The notes below the pieces were generated by a model, which saw nothing but the letters and a program-made list of their open reading frames with translations, had not been told where the DNA came from and made no database searches. The translations under genes were made by a program, and so were the position numbers. From Blepharisma stoltei (taxonomy: Eukaryota; Ciliophora; Heterotrichea; Heterotrichida; Blepharismidae), in NCBI GenBank assembly GCA_914767885.1, contig CAJZBQ010000033.1:969658-1033657 (forward strand): DNA of 64,000 nucleotides, written 5' to 3'. Shown here piece by piece: positions 32,649 to 42,397 of this stretch (positions are counted from its first letter, which is position 1; every line of letters begins with the position of its first letter).

Positions 32649-33021
32649 TTCTATATGCAAATAAAATATGGGAAGCGAATAATTGATATATTCATTTGAT
32701 AGAGCTCGATATTTACTTATTTACTTAGAGTTTTGATTGGAATTAGCTTTCTTTAATTTTGGATTGCCTTTTTGTGGATTTCCACAAATTTTACTAAATT
32801 CACTTAGGCTTTGTGTACATCGTAAACCAAAGATAATAACCAGATCGTCAATTTTACTATGCTTTAATTGGAAAAAAAATTTATATTTTCAATTATGCAT
32901 AATAAGAGTATTATTATTATGATCTTCTCATCATAAAGCCAATATATTCGCAAATAATTCATGTCCACTTGTTGAAAATAATTAATATACTTTTTCTATG
33001 GTGTGATTATAATCAATATAT

Positions 33022-33474
33022 TTAGTTTATTTTATATTTACCTTTGCTTTTCCTTCTTTTTCCGAAAACTCTTGAACGGTGATACTCCTTCAAGTAGCAC
33101 AATTGGCACCTTCCTTTAGCATAGTGCTGCCTATCTTTATGAGGACAAGTTCAGGCCATCTTATTCTGGCCGAACGTCCTATAACAATGGTTGCACATAT
33201 TTCTAGCGTAGACTTTTCGATCTGTATGAGTACAAACCCGCTCTTCTCGATCTGGGATATGACAGTCAACTGACTGATTTTGAAGTGGATACAAGTTATC
33301 AATTTCCCAGACTTTGGAGAAATTTATAAGAGGCAAGTCTTTTGTCTCAGATAAGTTGAATTCTGTTTCTTTGCCCTTTGGATTTATCAGTGAAAACATA
33401 TTTTCTAAGATATTTTCCATAGCAAGGGTTGCATTGTTGGAAAAATCTTTGCTGCTTCCTTCAATATTTATCAT
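33022..33474 (-). CDS. Small tandem CxH/CxxC zinc protein, paralogue 3
   Basis: 150 residues, ATG at 33474, TAA at 33022-33024, with a TGA Trp after FGQNKMA. N-terminal AMENILENMFSLINPKGKETEFNLS..DLPLINF, zinc units CTHTDRKVYARNMCNHC and CPHKDRQHYAKGRCQLC, basic tail YHRSRVFGKRRKSKGK. Closest to paralogue 1 in the zinc and tail regions and to paralogue 2 in the N-terminal motif. Confidence 0.75.
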
Positions 33475-34124
33475 TATGATTATATGAATTATTGGTGTTA
33501 TAATGGCCGAATTTTAGATCGATTATATAATACTTTAAATATGAGAAAATTTAGAAATGCAATTCATCTCTGAACTAATAAATTTCCTATTGCCATCGTT
33601 AACAAGGCAGCACAAAGAGACTGCATATAAGAATTGTAATCATCTATTTGCTATAAGTTTAACATTAAAAATTATTTTTAATTATTTTCCAGTCGATGAT
33701 TAGGAGATCCTAATAAATTCTTAATCGTTGACAAAGTTTCAATTATCGGCCTCAGGCATTTTAAAAATTGCTCAAGTCAATTTTATCATTTTTATCAAAG
33801 TATCGTTATTGAAATTTTTTCAATGCTCATTCAGCCTGTTTATTTTATCTTTACTAAGAATTGAATGACAAGATGGAATTTTCGTAATAAGATGTAGTAT
33901 AGGAATCGGACATCGTTGGTGAGCATGTGATAATTTCCTTAACTGATTTCTTAATTATTTTAGTGAATTATTAATCGTGAGTTTCATATTTTAACTAAAT
34001 TCAATTTTAATAAATGGGACTAGAATGCTTGAAATATCTTTAAAGATGCAATCTGATAAAAATAAATTTTTATCCCTAAAAGGATTTGTCTCCGAAGGAT
34101 TATCTTAATATAATGCTGCATCCG
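33475..34124. other. AT-rich intergenic region
   Basis: 650 bp upstream of zinc paralogue 3. No coding-like frame, repeat or motif that I can support. Confidence 0.4.
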
Positions 34125-34930
34125 CAATTAGCCTAATAAGTAGCAACGTGAATAAATGGTTGCAAATCACGCAACCCATCGAATTTTAAAATCAGTGACC
34201 AGTTCTTTGGTATTACGACAAAGAGCTTCCAATACCCTTCTAATTCTTGCATCTTCCAATAGCAAAGCTTTTTTTATTTCTCTTAATTCTTCATAAAGCA
34301 TACCACTTCATGGGTAAATTTCTCCAAACTCCTTTATTGGTTTATAGATGGTTTCTGTAATTATTTCGATTAAGAATCACTCAAACTCTTGATGTCGTAA
34401 CTTTTATACTTGTCAATTTCTTTCATAACAACTAAATGGCGCCGAAGTTCATAGCCATCGTCTTTTTGAAATTTATATTGGAATTTTGTACTGCTAAACA
34501 TATTTTGAAAAATTCCCAAAAGCTCATTTAATTTATTATATTATAAGAAATGGGATTTTAATTATGTATTTTAATCGAAATTGCAAATACATTAAAAGGC
34601 GTGACTCACTTAATTCCTATAGCCGCATCTCATATAGATTTGGGGACGTTGAAGAAGAGAGGATGAAATTTTAGAATGCATGGCATTTTCATGGTTTAAT
34701 AATACTTTTGAATTCGCTTTATCCCTAATTTCTTTGCTAAAATCTAAAGCAAAGTCGTTGAGCTAATATTGCTTGCTCTATTCCAGAGTATCAGCTTAAC
34801 TTCTTTGCATCTCTGAGGCACAAATAAATCCCTAGCCATACCATTAAGATCCGTGTCAATTTCTCACCTCTATTCTCCACCTAGCATGCTGAAAAAATTT
34901 ACAAAGAGATCCTGCTGTCATCTCCACCAT
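34125..34930 (-). pseudogene. Decayed or multiply interrupted gene, unknown
   Basis: The minus strand carries consecutive protein-like stretches in different frames: MVEMTAGSLCKFFQHARW (ATG 34930), then DLFVPQRCKEVKLILWNRAS, then ALDFSKEIRDKANSKVLL, then FQNMFSSTKFQYKFQKDDGY, then EFEWFLIEIITETIYKP and KALLLEDARIRRVLEALC. Frame changes and TAA/TAG codons separate them, and no 15-nt GT...AG introns fit the gaps. I read this as a pseudogene; several missing-base errors or tiny insertions are the alternative. No family recognised. Confidence 0.35.
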
Positions 34931-35343
34931 ATTAATGCATTTTAATGAAATAAAAAAAAAGACATCAGACTTATCAAATTTTTTGTTGTTTTAATTAAAT
35001 ATTATTATATGTCAAAAATTGCCATAAATCGTAATTTTGTTTTCTAAAGTCAGGGGGATTTTGTTAAATGAAACAGTTTTTGATACTTTGAGTATTAGTT
35101 GCTTTTTCTGGATTGAGATGTGACTTTATAGAGCATAAATTTCAGCTGGCGCATCATGATAATGAACTCCATACTAAAATGCAATGCAGGCAGATTCTAA
35201 AGCATATATATACATGTACAGCTTTGGAGAATAAAAATTTTATCAAAATATTTAAAACCCTGGTGTTTTTAATCCATTAAATCAATCCTATTCTCATTGC
35301 ATCTTTATAAAACAATTGATACTTCATTTGAGACTTATTCTTT
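34931..35343. other. AT-rich intergenic region
   Basis: About 410 bp between the divergent decayed gene and the methyltransferase. I see nothing beyond AT-rich sequence. Confidence 0.4.
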
Positions 35344-36796
35344 ATGAACTCAGAGCCCATTTTTCGCTATATCAAAATTAATATCTACGTCATACTTTTT
35401 GCGCTAATAAAAATGTGGGCCTGGATTATAGGAATTTCTGCAGTACTCATCGTTCTCTTCACTAGTCCAATTTGGGTTCCCATCCTCCTATTCACAACTC
35501 CATTCATTCTCTTATGGGCTGGCATAATTTATGGAATCCTCCGACTTTTAGGTCTCTGGGGAACTGTGGCGAAACAAGGCACACGATTTTATGACTGGCT
35601 GTTCTTCAAAAGTGATAAGCCCCGCAAGTTCCTCTGGCAGCAGTTTTACAATTTCCTGTGCTGGATGTTCCCACAAGAGGAGTGGAAAACAATGAATTAC
35701 GGCTATGCTATTAACACCGAAACAGGTTTCACAATTTACCTCGACCCTGAAGAAGAATCAGAGCGCTTTTCCTATCAGCTTTACCATTACATGGCGACAG
35801 GATTTAAAAAGATCCCAAATCTCAATGGACTTAAAGTCTTAGAGGTTGGCTGTGGCCGAGGAGGCGGATTGGCTTATGTCCTTAAATATCTTAAGCCTGC
35901 ATCTGCAGTTGGGGTGGACTATTCTAAGCAGCAAGTAGAGTTCTGCAAAAAGACACACACTGGGCATAATATCAACTTCGTATGGGGAGATGCTGACTCC
36001 CCCCCCTCCGTGAGTGAACAAAACCATTAGAAAAATCGCTATTTTTTGCCCAAAAAACCCACCCTCCATGAGTGAACAAAAAATTTTTTTAATAGAAAAA
36101 TTTTTATGGAAAAAAAATTTTGATATATAAATGATAATTAGTATAATGAAATCTAGAGCTAATTCTGTTTAATTTCAAACGAATTGCTTTTTAAAACATA
36201 AATTTTATAAATTAAATTAATATTTGCTTTCCAATTTTTGCGAATTAGGATTTTTTTTAAATTTCGAAAAATAATATTTTTTATAAAATTTATATAGAAA
36301 TTTTTTTAAAAACAAAAAATTAACCCTCCTCCGTGAGTGAACAAAATTTTTTTGTTCACTCACGGAGGGGGGGAGTGAGCATATACCAGCAGAAGACCAA
36401 TCCATTGATGTAGTGTTGAATGTGGAGAGCTCTCACTGCTATGGAAATATTAAAGCCTTCATTACAGAAGTTAACAGAATTCTTAGGCCAGGTGGTCACT
36501 TTTTCATCACTGACTTCTTATATGAGAATGATCTCGCAGCCTATGAAGAAGCCTTGGGCTCTACAGAAATGAAGCTTCAAGAGAAGCAAGACATCACTGA
36601 CAACGTGCTGCTTTCGCTAAACTTCGACTCAAAAAGAAGAAGCCGGATGATTTTGAACAGGACTCCTAGACTGTTGCACCCGATTTTGAAAAGATTCAGC
36701 GGGGTGGAAGGGTCGAATATCTACACTCAAATGAAAAGCAGAGAATCAGTCTATGTAGCCTACCATTTGGTAAAGCCAAAGAAATCAGAAGAATAA
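35344..36796 (+). CDS. Membrane-anchored SAM-dependent methyltransferase
   Basis: 356 residues after removal of the 382-bp MITE; ATG at 35344. Two hydrophobic stretches near residues 12-65 (MWAWIIGISAVLIVLF; PILLFTTPFILLWAGIIYG) anchor it. The class I Rossmann methyltransferase core begins near residue 160: motif I VLEVGCGRGGG, acidic VGVDYS at the end of strand 2, [26 protein letters not shown] (motif II), and EVNRILRPGGHFFITDF. It resembles UbiE/sterol-methyltransferase-like small-molecule methyltransferases and phthiotriolone-type enzymes; the substrate, probably a lipid given the anchor, is unknown. The MITE lies between motif I and motif II. Confidence 0.85.
35997..36375 (-). mobile_element. 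MITE family A copy 2, TGA duplication
   Basis: 379 bp flanked by TGA at 35994-35996 and 36376-36378, in inverted orientation to copies 1, 3 and 4 (hairpin on the right, inner repeat on the left). The terminal repeats mostly read GTGAGTGAACAAAA, a variant of GTGAGCGAACAAAA. Removing 382 bp joins FVWGDA to EHIPAEDQS in frame in the methyltransferase. Confidence 0.93.
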
Positions 36797-36882
36797 TTAA
36801 ATAAATTTCTTTATCAACCACTATTATTAGCCAAATGAGTTATTTCTCTCCATTCTTAGTTGCAACGTCATTAATAATCAAT

Positions 36883-37689
36883 ATGAAACTTTGGTTCTAC
36901 CTTGTAAATCTCATATATCTGACACATTCTCTATGCTTAAAGCCGGCTGTTTCTTGTGAAAGCAACGCCTGCAAAATAGATACAGAATACTCAAAACCTT
37001 CACATAAAAAATTTGCAGCAATGTCATGTCCGGAATTCAAAGACAAAGAATCTTGTCTATCTGATGAAATGAATATGAAACTTGAAAAACTGCACTACAT
37101 GATTGACAGAACTTGAGGAAACTCAGCTAGAGGATGTGATATCTGTGCTGCCAACATCAAGCGACTTTGATGCTGGCTCACAAGTTCTCCAAGTCAGCCT
37201 GAATTTCTTAAGCCTAAGCTTTCTGACATAACAGTGGATGGAAATGTGAACTATACAGCTTTTGTAACGCCGACTTTGGTTCATTCTTTGCATGATTCTT
37301 GCAAAAGCTGCCATAGGAATTATCATATCCCTGGGACATACTCGTTAGAAACATTCATGAATTTTCATGGGGAAAATTCTGCTAGTTTGTTGAGCATGCT
37401 AGTTGAGTTTGTGATTGAGGAAAAACCTGAAAGCTTGGATTTAAATTTCGCCAGCTGTGATTCAAATACGACCAACTTGTATGGATTTTCAGTAAAGCCT
37501 TGCTCTTGCAAGACGTAATTATTATTCAGATGTGAAGAGGCATGCAAAGATGCTTATAGACCAAAAGACCCAGTTCACAATAAGAATTGGCCTGGGATAG
37601 CTTTTGGGTATGTTTGTTTAGGACTTTTCGGAATTTTAATTATTTTGCTGCCGAGAATATTAAAAAAAGATGACATAAAGAAAGATTAA
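36883..37689 (+). CDS. Stand-alone NPC1 N-terminal domain with one membrane helix
   Basis: 263 residues after one 15-nt intron. ATG at 36883 gives a signal peptide MKLWFYLVNLIYLTHSLC; an upstream in-frame ATG at 36835 is possible. The Cys-rich lumenal part matches the NPC1 cholesterol-binding N-terminal domain: CPEFKD...., GCDICAANIKRLWCWLTSSPSQPEFLKP, LHDSCKSCHR, ending KPCSCKTCEEACKDAYRPKDP. A single TM helix follows (IAFGYVCLGLFGILIILLP) and a lysine-rich tail ending KKD. Trp codons at 37114-37116 and 37171-37173 are TGA. The sterol-sensing and RND permease parts of NPC1 are absent, and the next gene is in the opposite direction. Confidence 0.85.
37515..37529 (+). other. 15-nt intron in NPC1-NTD gene
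   Basis: GTAATTATTATTCAG, 15 nt with GT...AG. Its removal eliminates an in-frame TAA and joins PCSCKT to CEEACKDAY, restoring the conserved Cys pairs of the domain. Confidence 0.92.
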
Positions 37690-37785
37690 CTATAACTTAT
37701 TGGCTAAATTTCCCACAGGAAGTTTATCAAATACTTTATCAGGAGCAATTTAGCCAGTATGCATTAATAATTCATTACTCACAGT

Positions 37786-38997
37786 CTAATTAAAAATCTG
37801 CCCTATCCTTTTCGATCTCACCCTGTTCTGCCAAATCCTTGCAGGCAGCCTGCAAAGTCTTGCTTGAAATTCGACACTTTTTTTGATATCATCAAAATAT
37901 TTATCCTTTACAATTTCTGTACATCTTCTGAAAACATCATCAAAAAGCTCATGATTTAAGCTATTTCTCGCATTTCCACTTGATCTTGCATTTTTTCAGT
38001 CAAAAAGCAAGGATCTTTTTTCTTCAATTTCATGCTTATTAAGATATCCTTCGTCCTCTCCAAGTTCTTCAAGGAAATCTAGCAGTTCTCCTCCCTTAAT
38101 CAAAGCTTGGGCAGGTTTACTTTCAACATTAGCTCTATACTCTGAAATTTCTACCATGCAGTCTCTTAGCGTTTTGTCAGGGATCAATGGCGCCAGCATC
38201 TTCATACCTTCAGTAAAGCTGACCAAAGTTTGAAGTTCTTGGCAGTCTGCCACCAATTTTTCATCCCTTGCCGCTCTCAGCATTTCAGCTTTCCTTATTT
38301 TTTCGTTCAGCTCTTCAAATGCTTTATTTTCTGACGTGATGCTGCATTGCTTTGATATGCTTTGCATTCACTTTTGTTTGTTTTCTGTGTTGTTCCCTTT
38401 CAGAACATACACCTTATGTGGGGTAACAAGCTGAAAGCAGTATTTTCCAAATCTTGACTCCTCCACATCCTAACTTTAGCTTACGGTGACTGAAACAGCT
38501 TCTAAGTCAATCCTTGAGAATGCTTTAGCCAGCATCTTTTTGCTTTTCCCATAGTAAATGCATTTAGAGTCCAATATAAAGTACCTGTCTTTCCATTTTG
38601 TCCCGGTGTATTTCTTCAGCCCTCCTTCTCTAATAATTTCTTCGTCTTTAATAGCTTCCATGACTGAAACATTATCGTCAACCAAACTCGGTGAAATTTG
38701 GCTGCTTTTTACGACGTGATAGTATTTCTGGCTTGGTTGAGTTCTTTGCTATATAAAATATACCAGAATTTGGTAAGGGCACTCAAAAGGAGCCAGCATT
38801 CTTTCTTTTAATGGTGTTTCTGAACTCATTACAATAAATAATGCGTATTCCTGAAGCCGATCAACACTTATATGCAAGAGTTTAGGGGCGACCTTAGTCA
38901 AAATGTCTTCAGCGGTTGTGGTGTCATTGATTTCGACAATGCTGCTCAGATCATTGGCTTCACCTGCGTAGACTTTGAGTTGAATGGCTTTGTCCAT
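37786..38997 (-). CDS. PH-domain protein with ubiquitin-like N-terminus
   Basis: 393 residues after two 15-nt introns; ATG at 38997, TAG at 37786. Residues 1-90: ubiquitin/RA-like fold pattern (LKVYAGEANDLSSIVEINDTTTAEDILTKVAPKL...EYALFIV). Residues about 120-225: PH domain (EGGLKKYTGTKWKDRYFILDSKCIYYGKS...RFGKYCFQLVTPHKVYVLKG..ENKQKWMQSI); the PH C-terminal-helix Trp is TGA. A C-terminal helical region (LNHELFDDVFRRCTEIVKDKYFDDIKKS) loosely resembles the end of an RGS domain. The RA-PH order recalls Grb7/RIAM-type adaptors at membranes; ligand unknown. It lies 14 bp after the stop of the acidic protein gene, in the same direction. Confidence 0.8.
38470..38484 (-). other. 15-nt intron in PH-domain gene (second)
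   Basis: GTAAGCTAAAGTTAG on the minus strand, 15 nt. Joins AVSVT to DVEESRFGKYCFQL inside the PH domain. Confidence 0.92.
38749..38763 (-). other. 15-nt intron in PH-domain gene (first)
   Basis: GTATATTTTATATAG on the minus strand, 15 nt. Joins CPYQIL to QRTQPSQKYYHVV; without removal the frame ends at TAG. Confidence 0.92.
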
Positions 38998-39010
38998 ATT
39001 AATTGAAGAA

Positions 39011-40411
39011 TTAAACTTTAGTGTAATTTTTACTGTTGGTAGCAAAAGTCCTCAGCTCACGCATATAGTACTGCTTTGGCTTTTTGCGACGGATGAAAAC
39101 ATAGTAAATTGTGAAGAGAGAAAGAAAAACCCCGAAAATGACGATCACGGAAATGATGTTGGAAATTTGCTCCTCGGTTGAGGAAAAAGTGTTTGTGTCA
39201 ACAGTTTTGAGGATCTCTTCACCTTCTTTTGGGAATTTTGGAGAACTTGGACTGCCGTCATTGGACTTCTTGCTGTCTTTGTCAGAAGACTCAGCAGGAG
39301 GTGGGGGTGAGAAAGAGCTCTCTTTTGCTTCATCAAAGTCAGAATTTTCTGGGTTTGGCTCAGGCTTCAGCGTTTCTTCATCATTGCTTTCTGAGTCGCT
39401 TTTATTCTTTTCTTCCTCGTTTGTATCTGCATCTTCCTCTGAATTTTTTTCTTCTTCATCAGCTTTGTGTTCACTTTCCTCAGTTTTGGCTTTTGGATCT
39501 AGACTTTCATTAATACTTATCTCTTCTTCATCAGATTTATGTTCACTCTCCTCATTTTTGTCTTTTGGATCTGGGTCTGCTTTAGTATTTGTCTCTTCTT
39601 CACCATATTTATGCTCACTTTCCTCAGTTTTTTGTTCTGGATCTAGACTTTCCCCTGCATTTGTGTCTTCCTCAACTTCTATTTCCACTTCTATATCAGT
39701 ATCTTTTGCGCTTTCTCCTGATTTGCTGCCATCATTCATATCTTTTTCGATATCTTCTCTATTTTTGCCTTCCTCTTTTGGCCCATCTTTCTCAGTATTT
39801 TCACTCTCTTCTTTTTTGGTCTCCTCACCATTTTCCTCTTCTTGGTCTCCTTCAGGATCATCAGTTCTTCCATCATCTGCCTTATAGTCCTCAAGAATTT
39901 CCTCCATTTCTTTATCATCTTTATCATCTTTATAGTCACTATAATCCTCTTCATTATTGGTTTTCCCTACCCCAAAATCAAAAATTTCATCAAAATCTAA
40001 GCCATCGTCTGAATCCTGTTCTTTAGCCTCATAATTTTGAGGTGATATAAGGTGTCCTGTTCCATTTTCTGAGGTTCCAGTGATATCTTCACTGGATTTA
40101 TGTTCTGGATTTTCAAAATGTGAGCTGTCTTCTTTTGGATTACTGCTTTCCTCTTTATCCTCAGTCTCATAATCTGGCTGTTCTTGCTCAATTTCTCCAT
40201 CAGTGGCTTCAAAATCTTCCTGTTTTTCGGAAGAAAATTCTTTTTCTGATAAAGTAGAATTTGCGATTTCATCTTGAACAGATTGCTCATTTAAGCTTTC
40301 ATTTTTTAAATCTAGATTTCCAAGATCATATAGATCATCTGTAAATTGATCTGCCTTGCAAAAGCATGCAGAAATAGCAAGCACCAGAAATAAACACATA
40401 GATTTTTCCAT
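39011..40411 (-). CDS. Very acidic type I membrane protein with degenerate repeats
   Basis: 466 residues, ATG at 40411. Signal peptide MEKSMCLFLVLAISACFCKA, then about 390 residues dominated by E, D, K and S. The segment around residues 250-350 is a degenerate repeat with units near DPK.K.EESEHK.DEEE. A membrane helix lies near residues 418-440 (IISVIVIFGVFLSLFTIYYVFI), followed by RRKKPKQYYMRELRTFATN. The extracellular or lumenal domain is likely disordered and calcium-buffering or structural in nature (inference from composition). Long plus-strand ORFs over this gene are antisense shadows of the low-complexity region. Confidence 0.8.
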   Translation of the reverse strand: MEKSMCLFLVLAISACFCKADQFTDDLYDLGNLDLKNESLNEQSVQDEIANSTLSEKEFSSEKQEDFEATDGEIEQEQPDYETEDKEESSNPKEDSSHFENPEHKSSEDITGTSENGTGHLISPQNYEAKEQDSDDGLDFDEIFDFGVGKTNNEEDYSDYKDDKDDKEMEEILEDYKADDGRTDDPEGDQEEENGEETKKEESENTEKDGPKEEGKNREDIEKDMNDGSKSGESAKDTDIEVEIEVEEDTNAGESLDPEQKTEESEHKYGEEETNTKADPDPKDKNEESEHKSDEEEISINESLDPKAKTEESEHKADEEEKNSEEDADTNEEEKNKSDSESNDEETLKPEPNPENSDFDEAKESSFSPPPPAESSDKDSKKSNDGSPSSPKFPKEGEEILKTVDTNTFSSTEEQISNIISVIVIFGVFLSLFTIYYVFIRRKKPKQYYMRELRTFATNSKNYTKV

Positions 40412-40626
40412 TTACAATATTTTTTACAAAATTAATTAGCAATGTATTCTAGTTAATCAGAAATTCAGCATTTTTAAATACTTCTATTTTTTCTTTGTTG
40501 CAGGAAAATTTTTCCATACTTCAAAACAAAATTTAGGGCAGCTAGTGCCAAGCTTAAATTAAATTTGAAAGAGTTTCAATAGCTTTGAAAGCATATAAAA
40601 TTTAAAATGCCTATAAAGTTGATAAA

Positions 40627-41439
40627 ATGATTTCACCAATCTATAAAGACGCAAATTCAAGACCTGTATCAAGTCCATGCAGCAATAAAGGCTTTTCACA
40701 GTCGAACTACAAAATGATCAAGCGGATAAGCCTGTTTAACGATGCCAATAAAAGGAAGCTTAGCATTAATCTCCCAGGAATTTCCCCTAAAAGTGAACAA
40801 TTCTACAGCAACTCGACATTTATTCACACGAACTCCAAAAGTTTATCTCCAATTCCTGAGACCGTTTCTCAAGCATCTCAGACTTTTCAAGCTAATGATG
40901 AAGAACTGCCTCAGATCGATCTCAGAAACAAATACAACCGCCCAAAATCTAAAGCATTATTCCACCCAGTCAAAGTCGAAATAAACACTTTCGAAGAAAT
41001 CTCAGAAGGCTCTATCATCTTGAGCAAGCAAAGAGATTCAAATGAAAATTCCAGCTGGAAAAGACCAGGGACATGCTCAAAGAAGTCTTATTTTTATGAA
41101 AATTCTTATCAGACCGAAAATGATGAAACTCCGAAGATTGAGAATCCGAATAACTTTGCTAAGGCATGATATAATTATTTGAGCCAAAAAAGCAAAAACA
41201 AAAAATTTTTAGTGCTGCCTCAAAAGAAATACTCTATAAAAGAGTTTAAATTTTCGGAAATACCTACTGAAAAGCATTCGAGATCGACTAAAAATAGAAG
41301 GCCTTCAAATAATATATTTGAGCCTTTGGTCTGCAGCAATCCTAAATTTGTTCAAAAGAGCAGCTATTTGGCTGACTTGACGAAAAGGCAGAGATCTTTA
41401 AGCAGAGAGCTAGTTGCTATTAAATGCAAAGATGCATAG
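40627..41439 (+). CDS. Disordered basic protein, unknown
   Basis: 270 residues, ATG at 40627, with a TGA Trp at 41167-41169 (FAKAWYNYLSQ) and a TAG at 41437-41439. Rich in S, K, N and P with several SP and RS sites (INLPGISPKSEQ, SLSPIPETVSQ). It has no membrane segment or recognisable fold. It may be a phosphoregulated cytoskeletal protein, but nothing in the sequence settles this. Confidence 0.65.
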
Positions 41440-41630
41440 CTTTTTGCAACATTAATTAATATCTAAATTAATTTTGAGGTTGAGAGAGGCATTTTAATAA
41501 TATCAGAATCTTGAGAATGCGCTTGCATTTATAAAACAGCTAAATTTTAGGAACTCATAAAACTGATTTTTATGAAAAACTTTTACGAAAAAAGCAAAAG
41601 CAAAGGATTCATGATTTTGTCTCTATATTA

Positions 41631-41644
41631 TGCGTTTTCCAATA
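41631..41644 (+). promoter_or_regulatory. TGCGTTTTCCAATA motif before secreted-protein gene 1
   Basis: TGCGTTTTCCAATA ends 16 nt before ATG 41661. The same motif precedes the start codons at 43243 and 48088 (minus strand), all three being small secreted proteins. Likely a shared core promoter or transcription-start element. Confidence 0.6.
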
Positions 41645-41660
41645 ATAACAATAATAATAA

Positions 41661-41873
41661 ATGGCATTCAAAATTTTATTTATAGCAGGTCTTTTGTTAG
41701 CTCTCTCAATCAACGTAGAAAACAATGAAAAACTAGCTATATTAGAAGAGATTAAAATTGATTTTCCAACATTTTTAGCCTCAACTACAGAGTTAACTTC
41801 AACAACAAGCTTATTTCATGGCCAAAGCAATCAAAATTCCAGCGGAGGGCCAGCTGATGAAGCCGATTCATAG
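41661..41873 (+). CDS. Small secreted protein 1
   Basis: 70 residues, ATG at 41661. Signal peptide MAFKILFIAGLLLALSINVE followed by a short Ser/Thr-rich tail (LASTTELTSTTSLFHG). It resembles proteins at 42398-43243 and 47669-48088 in having an N-terminus of the form M-x-x-K-x-I-L and a leader followed by EE/K-rich text and F-L near residue 35. It shares their upstream motif. It may be a truncated family member; function unknown. Confidence 0.55.
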   Translation: MAFKILFIAGLLLALSINVENNEKLAILEEIKIDFPTFLASTTELTSTTSLFHGQSNQNSSGGPADEADS

Positions 41874-42397
41874 CAAAACAATACAGAAGAATAAATAAAA
41901 TTAAATTTTAATTTGATCTATACTTTTCTATTCTGCTCTCCCTTATTGAAATGCTTCAATTGCGCAATCCAATAATATCTAATTATCTGATTTAAACTTC
42001 TTTATTATTAATTCATATTCAGAAATAGTCACTAATCACAATTTAAACTTTTATAATGTGATATAAGAGATTAGCCAAATATGTGAAAAATCATAGGAGC
42101 TTTTAAATGGAGTATCTGTATTATACAAAATTATTAATAATAGTGTTAAGGCCAATGTTAATAATTAATTTTTTTAATGATATAATATTAAAGTTCTTAT
42201 TATTTTTAATATAAATGAAGTGGATATTAGGATTTTCAATACATTAGTTGAAGATATTTTTTAGAAATCAATCACCTGAGTAGTTATTAGTGAAAGAGCC
42301 CTCTAAATAAATATGGGGAAATTCTCACTTAACAAGTTTTAATTTGCCTTAAATTTTTTATTCTGAGATAGTTTTATAACAATATTTTAGAAAAAAT
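41874..42397. other. AT-rich intergenic region between convergent genes
   Basis: About 520 bp of AT-rich sequence between the stops of secreted-protein genes 1 and 2. Nothing else seen. Confidence 0.45.

Noticed and set aside
39111-39887. 258-residue plus-strand ORF rich in Ser/Leu/Phe
   Set aside because: Antisense shadow of the acidic repeat protein at 39011-40411; composition follows from the reverse complement of Glu/Asp codons.
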